From Paenibacillus sp. (GTDB lineage: Bacteria > Bacillota > Bacilli > Paenibacillales > YIM-B00363), in the NCBI GenBank assembly GCA_031181325.1, contig JAPSKX010000001.1, forward strand, positions 61,308 through 125,307: DNA of 64,000 bases. Reading direction: 5' to 3'. Position numbers and translations under genes: made by a program. Positions 8,736 through 16,184 of the stretch are shown here, in pieces. How positions within the stretch are numbered: position 1 is the stretch's first letter; the number at the start of each line of letters is the position of its first letter. The notes below the pieces were generated by a model, which was not told the origin of the DNA, did not search any database, and saw only the letters and a list, made by a program, of their open reading frames with translations.

Positions 8736-10271
8736 ATGAGACATATGAAATCCGGCGCCGCGGCGTTGTCGTTCCTGCTGCTCTTCGCGTCGGCATGCGG
8801 AGGGGGCGCCTCGCAGCAGAACGGTTCCGGCTCCTTGCCTGACGATTCCGGCGCGCCGTCGGGCGGAGCGTCCGCCGAGCCGGTCGCGATCTCCGTGTTC
8901 GTCATGGGCGCCGCCGGACTGCCGACGCCCGATAAAGACGTCATTCTGCAGAAGCTGAACGAAGAACTGAACATGGAGATGGAATTCAACGCGCCTGCGA
9001 CCGATTACGAGCAGCAGCTCGGCGTGAAGATCGCCGGCGGGACGCCGCCGGATCTGTTCATCGTCAATAAGGAGACGATGGAAAAATACGCAAGCCAAGG
9101 CGTGTTGCTCGAGATCGGCAAGTATCTCGACAAGATGCCGAACGTGAAGGCGAAGTGGTCGGAGGAGGAACTGAATAAGGGGCGAATCGGCGGCAAAGTA
9201 TTCGCCCTGCCGAAGCGACCGCTGATCCCTGTCAACAATACGTATTTCATCCGCCAGGACTGGTTGGATACGCTGGGCTTGTCCGTGCCGACGACGGTCG
9301 ACGAGCTGTTCGAGGCGGCGAACGCGTTCACGTACGACGATCCGGACGGCAACGGCAAGCAGGACACGTTCGGCCTGACCGGCATCGGGCTCGAAGGAAC
9401 CTCGCCGTTCCTCCCGATCTTCTCGGCGTACAACACGCCCGGCCGCGGCCATATCGTGTTGAAGGACGGCAAGCCCGTCTATTCGTCCGTGCAGCCGGAG
9501 TTTAAAGAAGCGCTCGCCGCGATCAAGACGTTCGTCGAAGCGAAAGTCGTCGATCCGGAGTTTATGGCGAACCAAGGCACGAAGGCCGACGAGAAAGCGT
9601 ACAAGGGGCTCGCGGGCATCAACTTCGCGCACTGGGCCCGCATGACGAAGCCCGCGAACGTCGAGGTGTACAAGGCAGTGAATCCGAACGCGGAGTGGAC
9701 GCAGATGGACGCGCTCACGGGCCTCGGCGGGAAATATCAAGGCGTCGTCGACCAGGGCTCGGCTCCGGGCTTCGTCGCGCTGCCGAGCTCCCTGGAGAAT
9801 CAGCCGGAGAAGCTGAATAAGGTGTTGGAGTACATCGACTATGTGTCAGGCGGAGAGGGCGAGGCGCTCGTCAACTACGGCTTGGAAGGCGTCCACTACG
9901 AAATGAAGGACGGCAAAGTATCTGTCCTGCCCGCCAGCACGGACGTGGCGTACTCGCATATCCACCAAATCACGAATCGAGACGACTACCAGTACCTGCA
10001 GGTCAAGTTCCCGGATCTGGAGCCATACTACAACTTCTCGATGAACCAGCCGTACATTAAGGTATACACGAGCTTCGTCACCGTACCTCCGGAAGTCAAT
10101 GCCGCCGACTTAAAGCGCTACGAGGAAGCGGAGATGATCAAGTTCATCTACGGCCAGCGTCCGCTGGACGAATTCGACCAATTCGTGCTGACGCTGAAGG
10201 ATACGTACAAGATCGATGCATTCGTCGCCGAGGCGGAGAAGAAGCTGAAGGACGTAGGCGTGATTCAATAA
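8736..10271 (+). CDS. Extracellular solute-binding lipoprotein of an oligosaccharide ABC transporter, LplA-like
   Basis: A 511-residue lipoprotein with signal sequence and lipobox FASAC (Cys about residue 21), then a Gly/Ser-rich linker. The body is a family 1 solute-binding fold of the large LplA type (ISVFVMGAAGLPTPDKDVI, a Ca-binding-like DPDGNGKQDTFG segment, and C-terminal YEEAEMIKFIYGQRPLDEFDQFVLTLK). It should be tethered outside the membrane and deliver ligand to the LplB/LplC pair encoded upstream. Its distal position, after the oxidoreductase, is unusual because the lipoprotein gene more often adjoins the permeases. The ligand cannot be read from the sequence. Confidence 0.94.
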   Translation: MRHMKSGAAALSFLLLFASACGGGASQQNGSGSLPDDSGAPSGGASAEPVAISVFVMGAAGLPTPDKDVILQKLNEELNMEMEFNAPATDYEQQLGVKIAGGTPPDLFIVNKETMEKYASQGVLLEIGKYLDKMPNVKAKWSEEELNKGRIGGKVFALPKRPLIPVNNTYFIRQDWLDTLGLSVPTTVDELFEAANAFTYDDPDGNGKQDTFGLTGIGLEGTSPFLPIFSAYNTPGRGHIVLKDGKPVYSSVQPEFKEALAAIKTFVEAKVVDPEFMANQGTKADEKAYKGLAGINFAHWARMTKPANVEVYKAVNPNAEWTQMDALTGLGGKYQGVVDQGSAPGFVALPSSLENQPEKLNKVLEYIDYVSGGEGEALVNYGLEGVHYEMKDGKVSVLPASTDVAYSHIHQITNRDDYQYLQVKFPDLEPYYNFSMNQPYIKVYTSFVTVPPEVNAADLKRYEEAEMIKFIYGQRPLDEFDQFVLTLKDTYKIDAFVAEAEKKLKDVGVIQ

Positions 10272-10284
10272 GAGGAAGAGGAGA

Positions 10285-10331
10285 CCGGCGGCAAGCTTCG
10301 CCTTGAGCAATTAAGCGGAGTCTGCCGCCGG
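10285..10331. terminator. Inverted repeat between convergent genes, probable bidirectional terminator
   Basis: CCGGCGGCA and TGCCGCCGG form a perfect 9-bp stem around a 29-base loop, placed between the convergent lipoprotein and acetyltransferase genes. There is no clear T tract, so termination strength is uncertain. Confidence 0.45.
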
Positions 10332-10375
10332 CGTCGTCGCGCGACGATTACGCCTTGGTCCGATGGCGGCACGGA

Positions 10376-10822
10376 TTAGTTCATAAACTTTTTCATATAA
10401 TTTTTCTGATCCTTCGTAAATACATAACCGCGAAGTTCATAGAACTTATGCGCGAGCGCTCGGTCGGGATGAGTCAGCAGCTTCATCCCGAAATATCCGT
10501 TGTCGCGGGCCCACGCCTCCAGGCGATCGATCAACTTCCCTCCTATTCCCTGATTTCTATGGCTTTCCTTAACCACGAACCCTAAGACGTTTACTACGGG
10601 TTCAGAGAAGAGCAATGTATATGGACTTCCATGGATATACCCCAACACCTGGCCGTCTTGTTCGTACACGAATACTACATCCTTATCGTTCTTCGTTATC
10701 GCATCAATGGTTGCTTGCACTTTCGCTTCGGAAAAATCGTCGAGTGTTGGATTGAAATCTTTGTTTAGTAGGAAAATGTCGCGATAATCCGTAACTTTGA
10801 TTCTCCTGACAAGGTTGTCCAT
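10376..10822 (-). CDS. GNAT family N-acetyltransferase
   Basis: A 148-residue cytoplasmic enzyme with the GNAT fold. The acetyl-CoA pyrophosphate loop is ESHRNQGIGGKLIDRLEAWARDNG (about 86-109), preceded by the VVNVLGFVVK strand. The C-terminal half carries ALAHKFYELRGYVF, a usual GNAT feature. The acceptor substrate is unknown. Its base composition is lower in GC than its neighbours, hinting at a different history. GGAG lies at good spacing before the ATG. It is followed on the same strand by no gene and converges with the LplA gene. Confidence 0.92.
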   Translation of the reverse strand: MDNLVRRIKVTDYRDIFLLNKDFNPTLDDFSEAKVQATIDAITKNDKDVVFVYEQDGQVLGYIHGSPYTLLFSEPVVNVLGFVVKESHRNQGIGGKLIDRLEAWARDNGYFGMKLLTHPDRALAHKFYELRGYVFTKDQKNYMKKFMN

Positions 10823-10854
10823 TACGTTCTAGTCTCCTCGATTCGCAGGTCGTC

Positions 10855-11421
10855 TTATTTCACTATGGATAGGTACTGCCGGTCCTTCAGCTCGAATCCG
10901 TCTTCCGCCCGAAAGGCAGACAGTCTGATTTGCGAAGCAAGCGCGGGGTCGCTTTCCTCCGCCTCTTCGTCGTACCAGCAGGAATAGATTTCGAACACCG
11001 TGCGATCGTCGCCCGCGTTCCGCATGAAATCGAAGAGCGTCGCGACGCATTTGGCGCAAGCCTTATATTCTTCGGGGAAGAGTTCTCTCATGTCCGGGTT
11101 CAGACGAAACTGCCCCCAGGCAGGAGCAAGACCGTAAACATAGGGCTGTCTGAAGTGTTTTCGAACCGTCGACGGGCGACAGTCCGCCAATGGGATAATG
11201 AAAATGCTCGCCGCATCCTCCATGGTTTCGTACACTTCGATTTCGTCCTCGCGTATCGAGTAAGGGGGATCAAACGGATAACGCACGGCCGCTTGGTCAT
11301 TCTTTACGAAATAGGTCGCTTTAGGCGGTGCGGATCCGCTCCGATCCATCGGCGACTTGATTCCGCCGAACTCGCCGGTCGGCAAGGGGATATTCGATCC
11401 TATGTAGTGGTACAGGCTCAC
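10855..11421 (-). CDS. Conserved protein of unknown function
   Basis: A 188-residue soluble protein with no signal peptide or membrane helix and no motif I recognise. It opens SLYHYIGSNIPLPTGEFGG, has a central EDEIEVYETMEDAASIFIIPL segment, a CAKCVATLF stretch that could hold a metal or disulfide, and an acidic YSCWYDEEAEESDP segment. The GTG chosen has AAGGGATGG at proper spacing. An ATG 60 bases further upstream (11481) keeps the frame but its added 20 residues look non-native. The gap to the acetyltransferase gene is only 32 bases, so the two are probably co-transcribed. Confidence 0.7.
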   Translation of the reverse strand: MSLYHYIGSNIPLPTGEFGGIKSPMDRSGSAPPKATYFVKNDQAAVRYPFDPPYSIREDEIEVYETMEDAASIFIIPLADCRPSTVRKHFRQPYVYGLAPAWGQFRLNPDMRELFPEEYKACAKCVATLFDFMRNAGDDRTVFEIYSCWYDEEAEESDPALASQIRLSAFRAEDGFELKDRQYLSIVK

Positions 11422-11551
11422 GTCCGTTCCATCCCTTCGTTTTCTTCCATCTTCTATATTTGACGTAACGATTGTCTCCATAGTTTCTTTGCCATCTCCT
11501 TTCGTCTCCGCCTCCCTGCAACCTTTGCGATCGAACCCCCGTCTGAAGAGA

Positions 11552-11565
11552 TGTCAACGTTGACA
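11552..11565. promoter_or_regulatory. Perfect 14-bp palindrome TGTCAACGTTGACA, candidate operator
   Basis: The palindrome lies between two divergent genes, and its right half supplies a TTGACA that could be the -35 box of the stalk-domain gene. No clear -10 box follows, so the promoter is tentative. A dimeric repressor could bind here. Confidence 0.4.
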
Positions 11566-11603
11566 GACAATGGCACTGGAATACGAGAGCATGGATAGGA
11601 GAT

Positions 11604-12755
11604 ATGATAAAGATGAAGAAGATAAATGTGATCGCAATGGTAACGGCGGCAGGGCTGGTCGCGACATCGGCTTCCGTCGGCGCCCAAGCGCTGTACGAGA
11701 GAGTATCCGGCTTCCTGAATCCGGACGTAACGATAACGGTGAACGGCGAGAAGACGGATCTCGTTCCCGTATATATCGACGGAAAGGCGTATCTCCCGGT
11801 ACGGGACGCAGCGACGGGGATGGGATACGACGTCGCGTTCGACAGCGTCAACAACGAAATCGAGTTGAACGAAATCGCCGGGGAGGAAGACGACGCGGAA
11901 GCATATATGCACGGATCGGGAGTGATCGCGAGCGTAACGCCGCTGGACGGAGGGAAATACCGTCTAGAGTTCTTAGGACTCGGCTCCAACGCATGGGTCA
12001 TCCTGACCGTAGACGAAGAAAGCGCGGTCGAAGACCAAGAAGGCAATCCCGTTGCCGCCGCCGACTTGACCGTCGGCACGCATGTGGACGTCGAATACGG
12101 TCCGGCGATGGCGATGAGCTATCCAGGTCAAGCGCATGCCGCGAAGGTGACGGTCGTCGCGCATCGCGAGGTGAAGGAAGACGTGATCCAATCGGTCGAG
12201 CGCACGGAAGACGGCTGGCGGGTCCTCTTCGGAGAGACGAAGGACGGCGAGACGAATACGACGTTAGTGCTGAACGCCGGTAAGGAAACGGGCATCATGA
12301 CGTCCCAAGGCGAGCCCGTCGAATGGGAAGACTTGAAGGCCGGTACGAAGGTTCGGGCTTACTACGGTCCTTTCATGACGAAGAGCCTTCCGCCGCAGAG
12401 CCCGTTGTTTTTCTTGACGGTGCTCTCGGACGCTTCGGCGCCGCCGGTCGGCAAGATGTCCCCGGAGACGGCGCAGCAGTTCCGCGATATGGCTTGGGCC
12501 GAATTGTCCGATGAGCAAGCGGCACATATCGTCACGAAGCCGGAAGAGGCGACCGTGGAGATCGTGCCCGCGGTCGACTCCGGCGTGCTGGCTTCCACGG
12601 AGGAGCAGCAGAAGCTTCTGGCGGAGCTCCAGGCCGCGAACGGCAATCTGGTCACGGTCGCGTACGAGACGGATCAAGACGAGTTGTTGGGACCGCTCAC
12701 GGTCGCCTTCGACTTCGACTCGAAAGCGTTCGTCGGCTTCTATGCTAGAAGATAA
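11604..12755 (+). CDS. Secreted protein with copper-amine-oxidase-type stalk domain
   Basis: A 383-residue exported protein. The signal peptide covers about residues 1-28 (INVIAMVTAAGLVATSASVGAQA). A stalk domain (copper amine oxidase N-terminal type, about 35-90) has ITVNGEKTDLVPVYIDGKAYLPVRDAATGMGYDV. Two similar beta modules of about 75 residues follow, both ending with a HVDVEYGPAMAMSYPGQ / KVRAYYGPFMTKSLPPQ motif; this looks like a tandem duplication of a YobA-like fold. The C-terminal 90 residues are helical and acidic. Such stalk proteins are abundant in Paenibacillaceae and act at the cell surface, but this one's role is unknown. TAGGAGA precedes the ATG. Confidence 0.85.
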   Translation: MIKMKKINVIAMVTAAGLVATSASVGAQALYERVSGFLNPDVTITVNGEKTDLVPVYIDGKAYLPVRDAATGMGYDVAFDSVNNEIELNEIAGEEDDAEAYMHGSGVIASVTPLDGGKYRLEFLGLGSNAWVILTVDEESAVEDQEGNPVAAADLTVGTHVDVEYGPAMAMSYPGQAHAAKVTVVAHREVKEDVIQSVERTEDGWRVLFGETKDGETNTTLVLNAGKETGIMTSQGEPVEWEDLKAGTKVRAYYGPFMTKSLPPQSPLFFLTVLSDASAPPVGKMSPETAQQFRDMAWAELSDEQAAHIVTKPEEATVEIVPAVDSGVLASTEEQQKLLAELQAANGNLVTVAYETDQDELLGPLTVAFDFDSKAFVGFYARR

Positions 12756-12777
12756 CGGGTCATACCCGGAATCATAG

Positions 12778-12833
12778 AGGACTGTCCGTTCGGTCAGGCG
12801 ATGCCTGGTCGTTCGGGCGGTCCTCTTATATTA
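12778..12833 (+). terminator. Rho-independent terminator after the stalk-domain gene
   Basis: GAGGACTGTCCG pairs with CGGGCGGTCCTC (two G-U pairs), with an inner CAGGC-GAT-GCCTG hairpin and a TTATATT tail. The branched shape is unusual but the outer stem is strong. Confidence 0.7.
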
Positions 12834-12929
12834 AGGGAGAGAGGGGACTGCCGAGTTCAACGAGCGTACAATCCAATCCGACTCTGTCTTCATATGTTGA
12901 TAGAAACAGAGGATCGGAGGTGAGCAACT

Positions 12930-13193
12930 TTGAGACACAATGCAGTGAAGAGAATTACCGTCGGCGCAGACGATACGCATACGTTGCGTATCCCGCTAAA
13001 ACCGGGCTGTCATGTGCTTCGATGCGTCAGTTCGAATAGCGAAATCGTAGAGTGTACGCATACGCGGACGACCGTCTTGATTACGGGCATTCGTCCGGGA
13101 ACCGCGGCCATATGCGTGTGGGTCGGCGCTCAAGGCCGACCGGCCGCGCAGCTCGTGTATTCGGTACAAGTCGTTGAAGAAGACGAGGAATAG
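12930..13193 (+). CDS. Small protein resembling the pilus/secretin N-terminal domain (T2SS-T3SS_pil_N type)
   Basis: An 87-residue protein without signal peptide. The pattern RITVGADDTHTLRIPLKPG, a VLRCVSSNSEIVECTHT strand pair, and TTVLITGIRPGTAAICVWVGAQG resembles the N-terminal domain of CpaC/RcpA-type secretins and related Ig-like modules, which in their usual setting are exported and much larger. Here it stands alone. The start is TTG, supported by a near-perfect GGAGGTGA six bases upstream. It has its own terminator, so it is not in the ParA operon even though it lies directly upstream. Function unknown. Confidence 0.65.
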   Translation: MRHNAVKRITVGADDTHTLRIPLKPGCHVLRCVSSNSEIVECTHTRTTVLITGIRPGTAAICVWVGAQGRPAAQLVYSVQVVEEDEE

Positions 13194-13216
13194 AGTAGAA
13201 AACTCAGGCCTATCGA

Positions 13217-13257
13217 GCCTGCCGACGCCTTAGGGCGGGTAACGGCGGGCTTTTTTC
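13217..13257 (+). terminator. Rho-independent terminator upstream of the ParA cassette
   Basis: GCCTGCCG pairs with CGGCGGGC and is followed by six T. A second small hairpin CAGGC/GCCTG overlaps its left arm. It insulates the ParA cassette from the small gene before it. Confidence 0.85.
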
Positions 13258-13260
13258 TTG

Positions 13261-13338
13261 TTTACGTAAACGTATACGAAAACAAAAACAAAAACAGTGA
13301 TGTATGCGTGTACGTCAACGGATACAAAAACGTATGTA
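13261..13338 (+). repeat. Array of 13 tandem hexamers, candidate centromere/operator of the ParA cassette
   Basis: Read in steps of six, the AT-rich leader gives TTTACG, TAAACG, TATACG, three AAAACA, GTGATG, TATGCG, TGTACG, TCAACG, GATACA, AAAACG and TATGTA. Ten of 13 units carry ACG or ACA in positions 4-6. Small ribbon-helix-helix partition proteins bind tandem short repeats of this kind and use them as both centromere and operator (for example omega protein with heptads). That role is inferred here. Confidence 0.6.
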
Positions 13339-13397
13339 ATTCTCGAATCCTATGGTATTTTTATAGATAGGGTTGAACATGGCGGGAGGCATATGCA

Positions 13398-14159
13398 TTG
13401 GCAGCGAAGATCATTACATTCGGAATTCAAAAAGGCGGATCCAGCAAAACCACGACTTCCGGCGTGACCGCTTACTTGTTGAGTCAGTCCTATAAAGTGC
13501 TGGCGATCGATCTGGATTCGCAAGGCAATCTGACGGAGCTTCTAACGCAGCAAGATATTTACGATTTTCACGGAGAGACGATCTTCGAAGCTTTGAAGGA
13601 GAAGAACGCGAAGAAATACGTTCGACGCATCAGCGATACGCTGCATCTCATCCCGGCGGAGGACCACCTGGCGCGATTCCCTTCTTGGCTGTACGAACAT
13701 TACCGCGGGAATCGCTCATTAGTGCTCAAGGAAGCGTTGGAAACCGTACATAACGATTACGACTATATCATTATCGATACGCCTCCGGCGCTGGGCGATC
13801 AGACGATCAATGCATTGGCTGCTTCGCATGCGGTCGTCGCGATGTTCGAGACGAGTAAGTTTTGCTACTCCGCACTTAGTAGATTCCTAGAAACTTGCGT
13901 GCACGTTCAGGAGCTTGTAAATAAGGAGCTTAAGATCGCCGGCATTCTGCGGTGCATGATCGATACGAGGCGTACCGACAACAAGGCGCTCGTCGAATTG
14001 GTAGAGGAAGAATATAGGGAAGTGTGCTTCGAGACGATTCTGACGCGCAGCGCCGCGACGGGGAGATTATCCATTAACGGGTTTCAAGACAACGGCGAAC
14101 TGAAGAAAGCCGTTCAACAGTACCATGGGTTCGTAAAGGAGTTGTCGGAGCGTGTCTAA
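13398..14159 (+). CDS. ParA-family partition ATPase
   Basis: A 253-residue cytoplasmic ATPase. The deviant Walker A motif is IQKGGSSKTTTS with signature Lys K12 and P-loop K17. The Walker A' segment is LAIDLDSQGNLT and Walker B is YDYIIIDTPPALGDQ. It lacks the long N-terminal helix-turn-helix of type Ia ParA, so it is of the small type Ib/Soj class, which depends on a separate DNA-binding partner. TTG start with GGGAGG eight bases upstream; the nearby ATG is out of frame. The gene overlaps the next by eight bases. In plasmids such pairs segregate DNA. Here it may segregate a cryptic element or position another cargo. Confidence 0.92.
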   Translation: MAAKIITFGIQKGGSSKTTTSGVTAYLLSQSYKVLAIDLDSQGNLTELLTQQDIYDFHGETIFEALKEKNAKKYVRRISDTLHLIPAEDHLARFPSWLYEHYRGNRSLVLKEALETVHNDYDYIIIDTPPALGDQTINALAASHAVVAMFETSKFCYSALSRFLETCVHVQELVNKELKIAGILRCMIDTRRTDNKALVELVEEEYREVCFETILTRSAATGRLSINGFQDNGELKKAVQQYHGFVKELSERV

Positions 14160-14523
14160 CGCGATGGAACGGATCAAAAACAAAATTCGGAACGCGAACG
14201 GATCGAGCGTGCATTCGCAGTTGATCGATACGAGCGCGAACGATGGGGAAGGAAATGCAAACGGAAACGTAATCGCAGACATAAACGAAAACGTAAACGT
14301 AAATGTAAATGCAAACGCGTTCCAGGCCGATCACGCGACGAACGCCGGCAAAGGGCCGGCGAAAAGGGAGAAGCGGAAGAAATTCGAAGAGCTGTACAAA
14401 AGAGACACGTTCTGGATCCAAAACGAGCTGAAAGACCGCCTGGATGCATATTGCAAAGGGGAAAGAGGGGAAAAAACGAGAGTGATCAACGAGGCTCTAA
14501 AGGAGTATATGGAAAAACTGTAG
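14152..14523 (+). CDS. Small ribbon-helix-helix DNA-binding partner of ParA
   Basis: A 123-residue protein. The N-terminal half is low-complexity and Asn-rich (alternating N-V/N-A around residues 35-56). The C-terminal half is basic and then forms a ribbon-helix-helix: beta strand RDTFWIQNELKDRLDAYC, helices TRVINEALKEYMEKL. Size and layout match ParG/omega-like partition proteins, with a flexible N-terminus that can stimulate ParA and a C-terminal dimeric DNA binder. GTG start with AAAGGAG nine bases upstream; coupled to parA by overlap. The hexamer array in front of the operon resembles the repeat that encodes its own Asn-rich stretch. Confidence 0.75.
   Translation: MSNAMERIKNKIRNANGSSVHSQLIDTSANDGEGNANGNVIADINENVNVNVNANAFQADHATNAGKGPAKREKRKKFEELYKRDTFWIQNELKDRLDAYCKGERGEKTRVINEALKEYMEKL
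14253..14319 (+). repeat. Hexamer repeats of the AAACGT type inside the RHH gene
   Basis: Ten or so consecutive hexamers (GCAAAC, GGAAAC, GTAATC, GCAGAC, ATAAAC, GAAAAC, GTAAAC, GTAAAT, GTAAAT, GCAAAC) encode the alternating Asn stretch. They resemble the intergenic array upstream (TAAACG, AAAACG), so this coding segment may itself be bound by the protein it encodes. Confidence 0.55.
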
Positions 14524-14538
14524 AGGTTATGGTCGTAA

Positions 14539-14558
14539 TTACGTACACGTTTACGTAA
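14539..14558 (+). repeat. Downstream hexamer repeats flanking the ParA/RHH pair
   Basis: TTACGT, ACACGT and TTACGT in a row just after the RHH stop codon. They are the reverse complement of the upstream ACGTAA-type units, so similar repeats bracket the two genes. Confidence 0.4.
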
Positions 14559-14567
14559 GCGGAACGA

Positions 14568-14600
14568 GGGCTCGCTATGTCGAATAGCGAGCCCTTGTCG
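14568..14600. terminator. Bidirectional terminator between the RHH and amidase genes
   Basis: A perfect 11-bp stem (GGGCTCGCTAT / ATAGCGAGCCC) with a five-base loop, between convergent genes and followed by a short T-rich run. Confidence 0.8.
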
Positions 14601-16184
14601 TTACGGCTTCACGACGAGCTGAGGCGCTCGACGGGACTTGGTCGCTTGTTCGTAGTCGAACGCCATCCCTAGCAAGCTGGCTTCGCTCCACATCTTGCCG
14701 ACGAAGACGATCGCGAACGGAGAGCCGCTGTCGTAATACCCGGCAGGCACCGTCACGAGCGGGACGCCGGCGACGTTGATTTCGGAAACCGTCGTCGCTC
14801 CGATGTTGTCCTCGGTGCTGAGGAGCGGCGTCTCCTTGAACATCTGCGGATACACGAGCGCATCGAGGTCGTACGTATCCATCGTCTCGTTGATGTATTC
14901 CAAGTATTTCGTCCGAACCTCTACGAAATTCGATAAGTCCGCTACGCCGTCCGGATCCGGCAGATCGCCTTCGTACCGGTTAAAGATCGAAGGCATCTCG
15001 TCCGTCTTCGCCAGCAGCTCCTCCACCGAACGGATCGCGGCGTCGGGGCCTAAGCGCTCTAAGTAATCTTCCATATCGTAAATGACGGACTCGATGCCGA
15101 CGGAGCCGTTCGCCTTCACGTATTCGGCGAAGCCGGTGTCGGCGAACGGGTCGGGGACGACCGTCGCGCCCTGCGCTTCCAATTCCTTCACGGCTTGATC
15201 GTATAACGCTTGCGTCTCTTCCGTAAGCTCCTGATTCCGCCACCCCGGGCCGTAAAGGCCGATTCGCTTTCCTTTCAGCTCCAGCTTATTGAGCTTCGAC
15301 GTATAGCCGTTCTTCGGAATATTGCCGATGGATGCGACGGTCTTCGGATCCTCGTGGCTGTAGCCGGCGATGACGTCGAGCATGACGGCGGCGTCGCGAA
15401 CCGTTCTGGCATGCGGTCCGATGACGTCGCGCGTGCTGCCGGCCAGCGGCACGACGCCCGCGTTCGGAACGAGGCCGAACGTCGGCTTGATGCCGACCAG
15501 CGCTTGCGCCGCGGCAGGATTTTGGATGGAACCGCCCGTCTCCTCGGCGATGCCGAGAACGGCCATATTGCCCGATACGGCCGTAGCGGTGCCGCTGCTG
15601 CTGGCGCCCGGAACGAACTTCGGATCGACGGCGTTATACGTATCGCCGTCCCAGCTTGTCGTCGCTCTCGTCCCCGAGGAGCTGAAGGCCGGGATATTCG
15701 TCCGCCCCAGAATTATGGCGCCGGCCGCTTTCAATCTGGCCACGACGGGGGCGTCGTGCGACGGAATCAGCTCGATGCCGCCAAGCTCCTTGGCGAGCGG
15801 CTTCCATCCCATCGTCGAAGGGAAGCCCTCCATATCCACCGCCTCTTTAATGACGATCGGAACGCCCGCCAGCTCCCCGAGCGGTACGCCCGCCGCGCGA
15901 AGCCGGTCGACCTCGCGCGCTTCCTCCAACGCTTCCGGATTCATCGCCGTGAACGCATTGTAGGTCGGTTCGTAGGTTTCGATCCGATCCAGATACGCCT
16001 TCACGACTTCCTCCGCAGTATATTTCCCCCCGGCGTATCCGGCCTGCAGCTCGGATAATGTAATTTCTTCGAAAGAGAATTTCTCCGCCGCGATCGCCGC
16101 CGGCGCCGCAGTTACCATAGAAACCGAGATCATGGCGGCCAGCGCCGCCGTAACGCTTCGCTTCCTCGAGCTCAACTGTTTCAT
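14601..16184 (-). CDS. Secreted amidase-signature family hydrolase
   Basis: A 527-residue exported amidase. The signal peptide lies at about residues 1-33 (SVTAALAAMISVSMVTAAPAAIAA). The amidase-signature triad is visible: Lys in GVPIVIKEAVDM, the Gly/Ser stretch GASSSGTATAVSG, and the nucleophile Ser in EETGGSIQNPA. Family members hydrolyse carbon-nitrogen amide bonds and release ammonia or amines; being secreted, it would act on amides or peptides outside the cell. The substrate is unknown. ATG 16184 follows GGGGAGGAG; an ATG 18 bases upstream lies at the Shine-Dalgarno itself. It is divergent from the cyanurate operon and one GlnR-like box lies about 180 bases before it. Confidence 0.9.
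   Translation of the reverse strand: MKQLSSRKRSVTAALAAMISVSMVTAAPAAIAAEKFSFEEITLSELQAGYAGGKYTAEEVVKAYLDRIETYEPTYNAFTAMNPEALEEAREVDRLRAAGVPLGELAGVPIVIKEAVDMEGFPSTMGWKPLAKELGGIELIPSHDAPVVARLKAAGAIILGRTNIPAFSSSGTRATTSWDGDTYNAVDPKFVPGASSSGTATAVSGNMAVLGIAEETGGSIQNPAAAQALVGIKPTFGLVPNAGVVPLAGSTRDVIGPHARTVRDAAVMLDVIAGYSHEDPKTVASIGNIPKNGYTSKLNKLELKGKRIGLYGPGWRNQELTEETQALYDQAVKELEAQGATVVPDPFADTGFAEYVKANGSVGIESVIYDMEDYLERLGPDAAIRSVEELLAKTDEMPSIFNRYEGDLPDPDGVADLSNFVEVRTKYLEYINETMDTYDLDALVYPQMFKETPLLSTEDNIGATTVSEINVAGVPLVTVPAGYYDSGSPFAIVFVGKMWSEASLLGMAFDYEQATKSRRAPQLVVKP

Noticed and set aside
6366..9740. 1124-codon open frame on the minus strand
   Set aside because: It is the antisense shadow of the flavoprotein and lipoprotein genes; Arg/Pro/Ala-rich composition, no domain and no ribosome site.
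13261..13338. Possible CRISPR-like array
   Set aside because: The unit is six bases with no spacers and no cas genes nearby; it fits binding-site repeats instead.
14601..16184. The secreted amidase as AtzE or another step of the cyanurate pathway
   Set aside because: It has an export signal, whereas pathway intermediates are cytoplasmic, and BiuH already supplies the biuret step.
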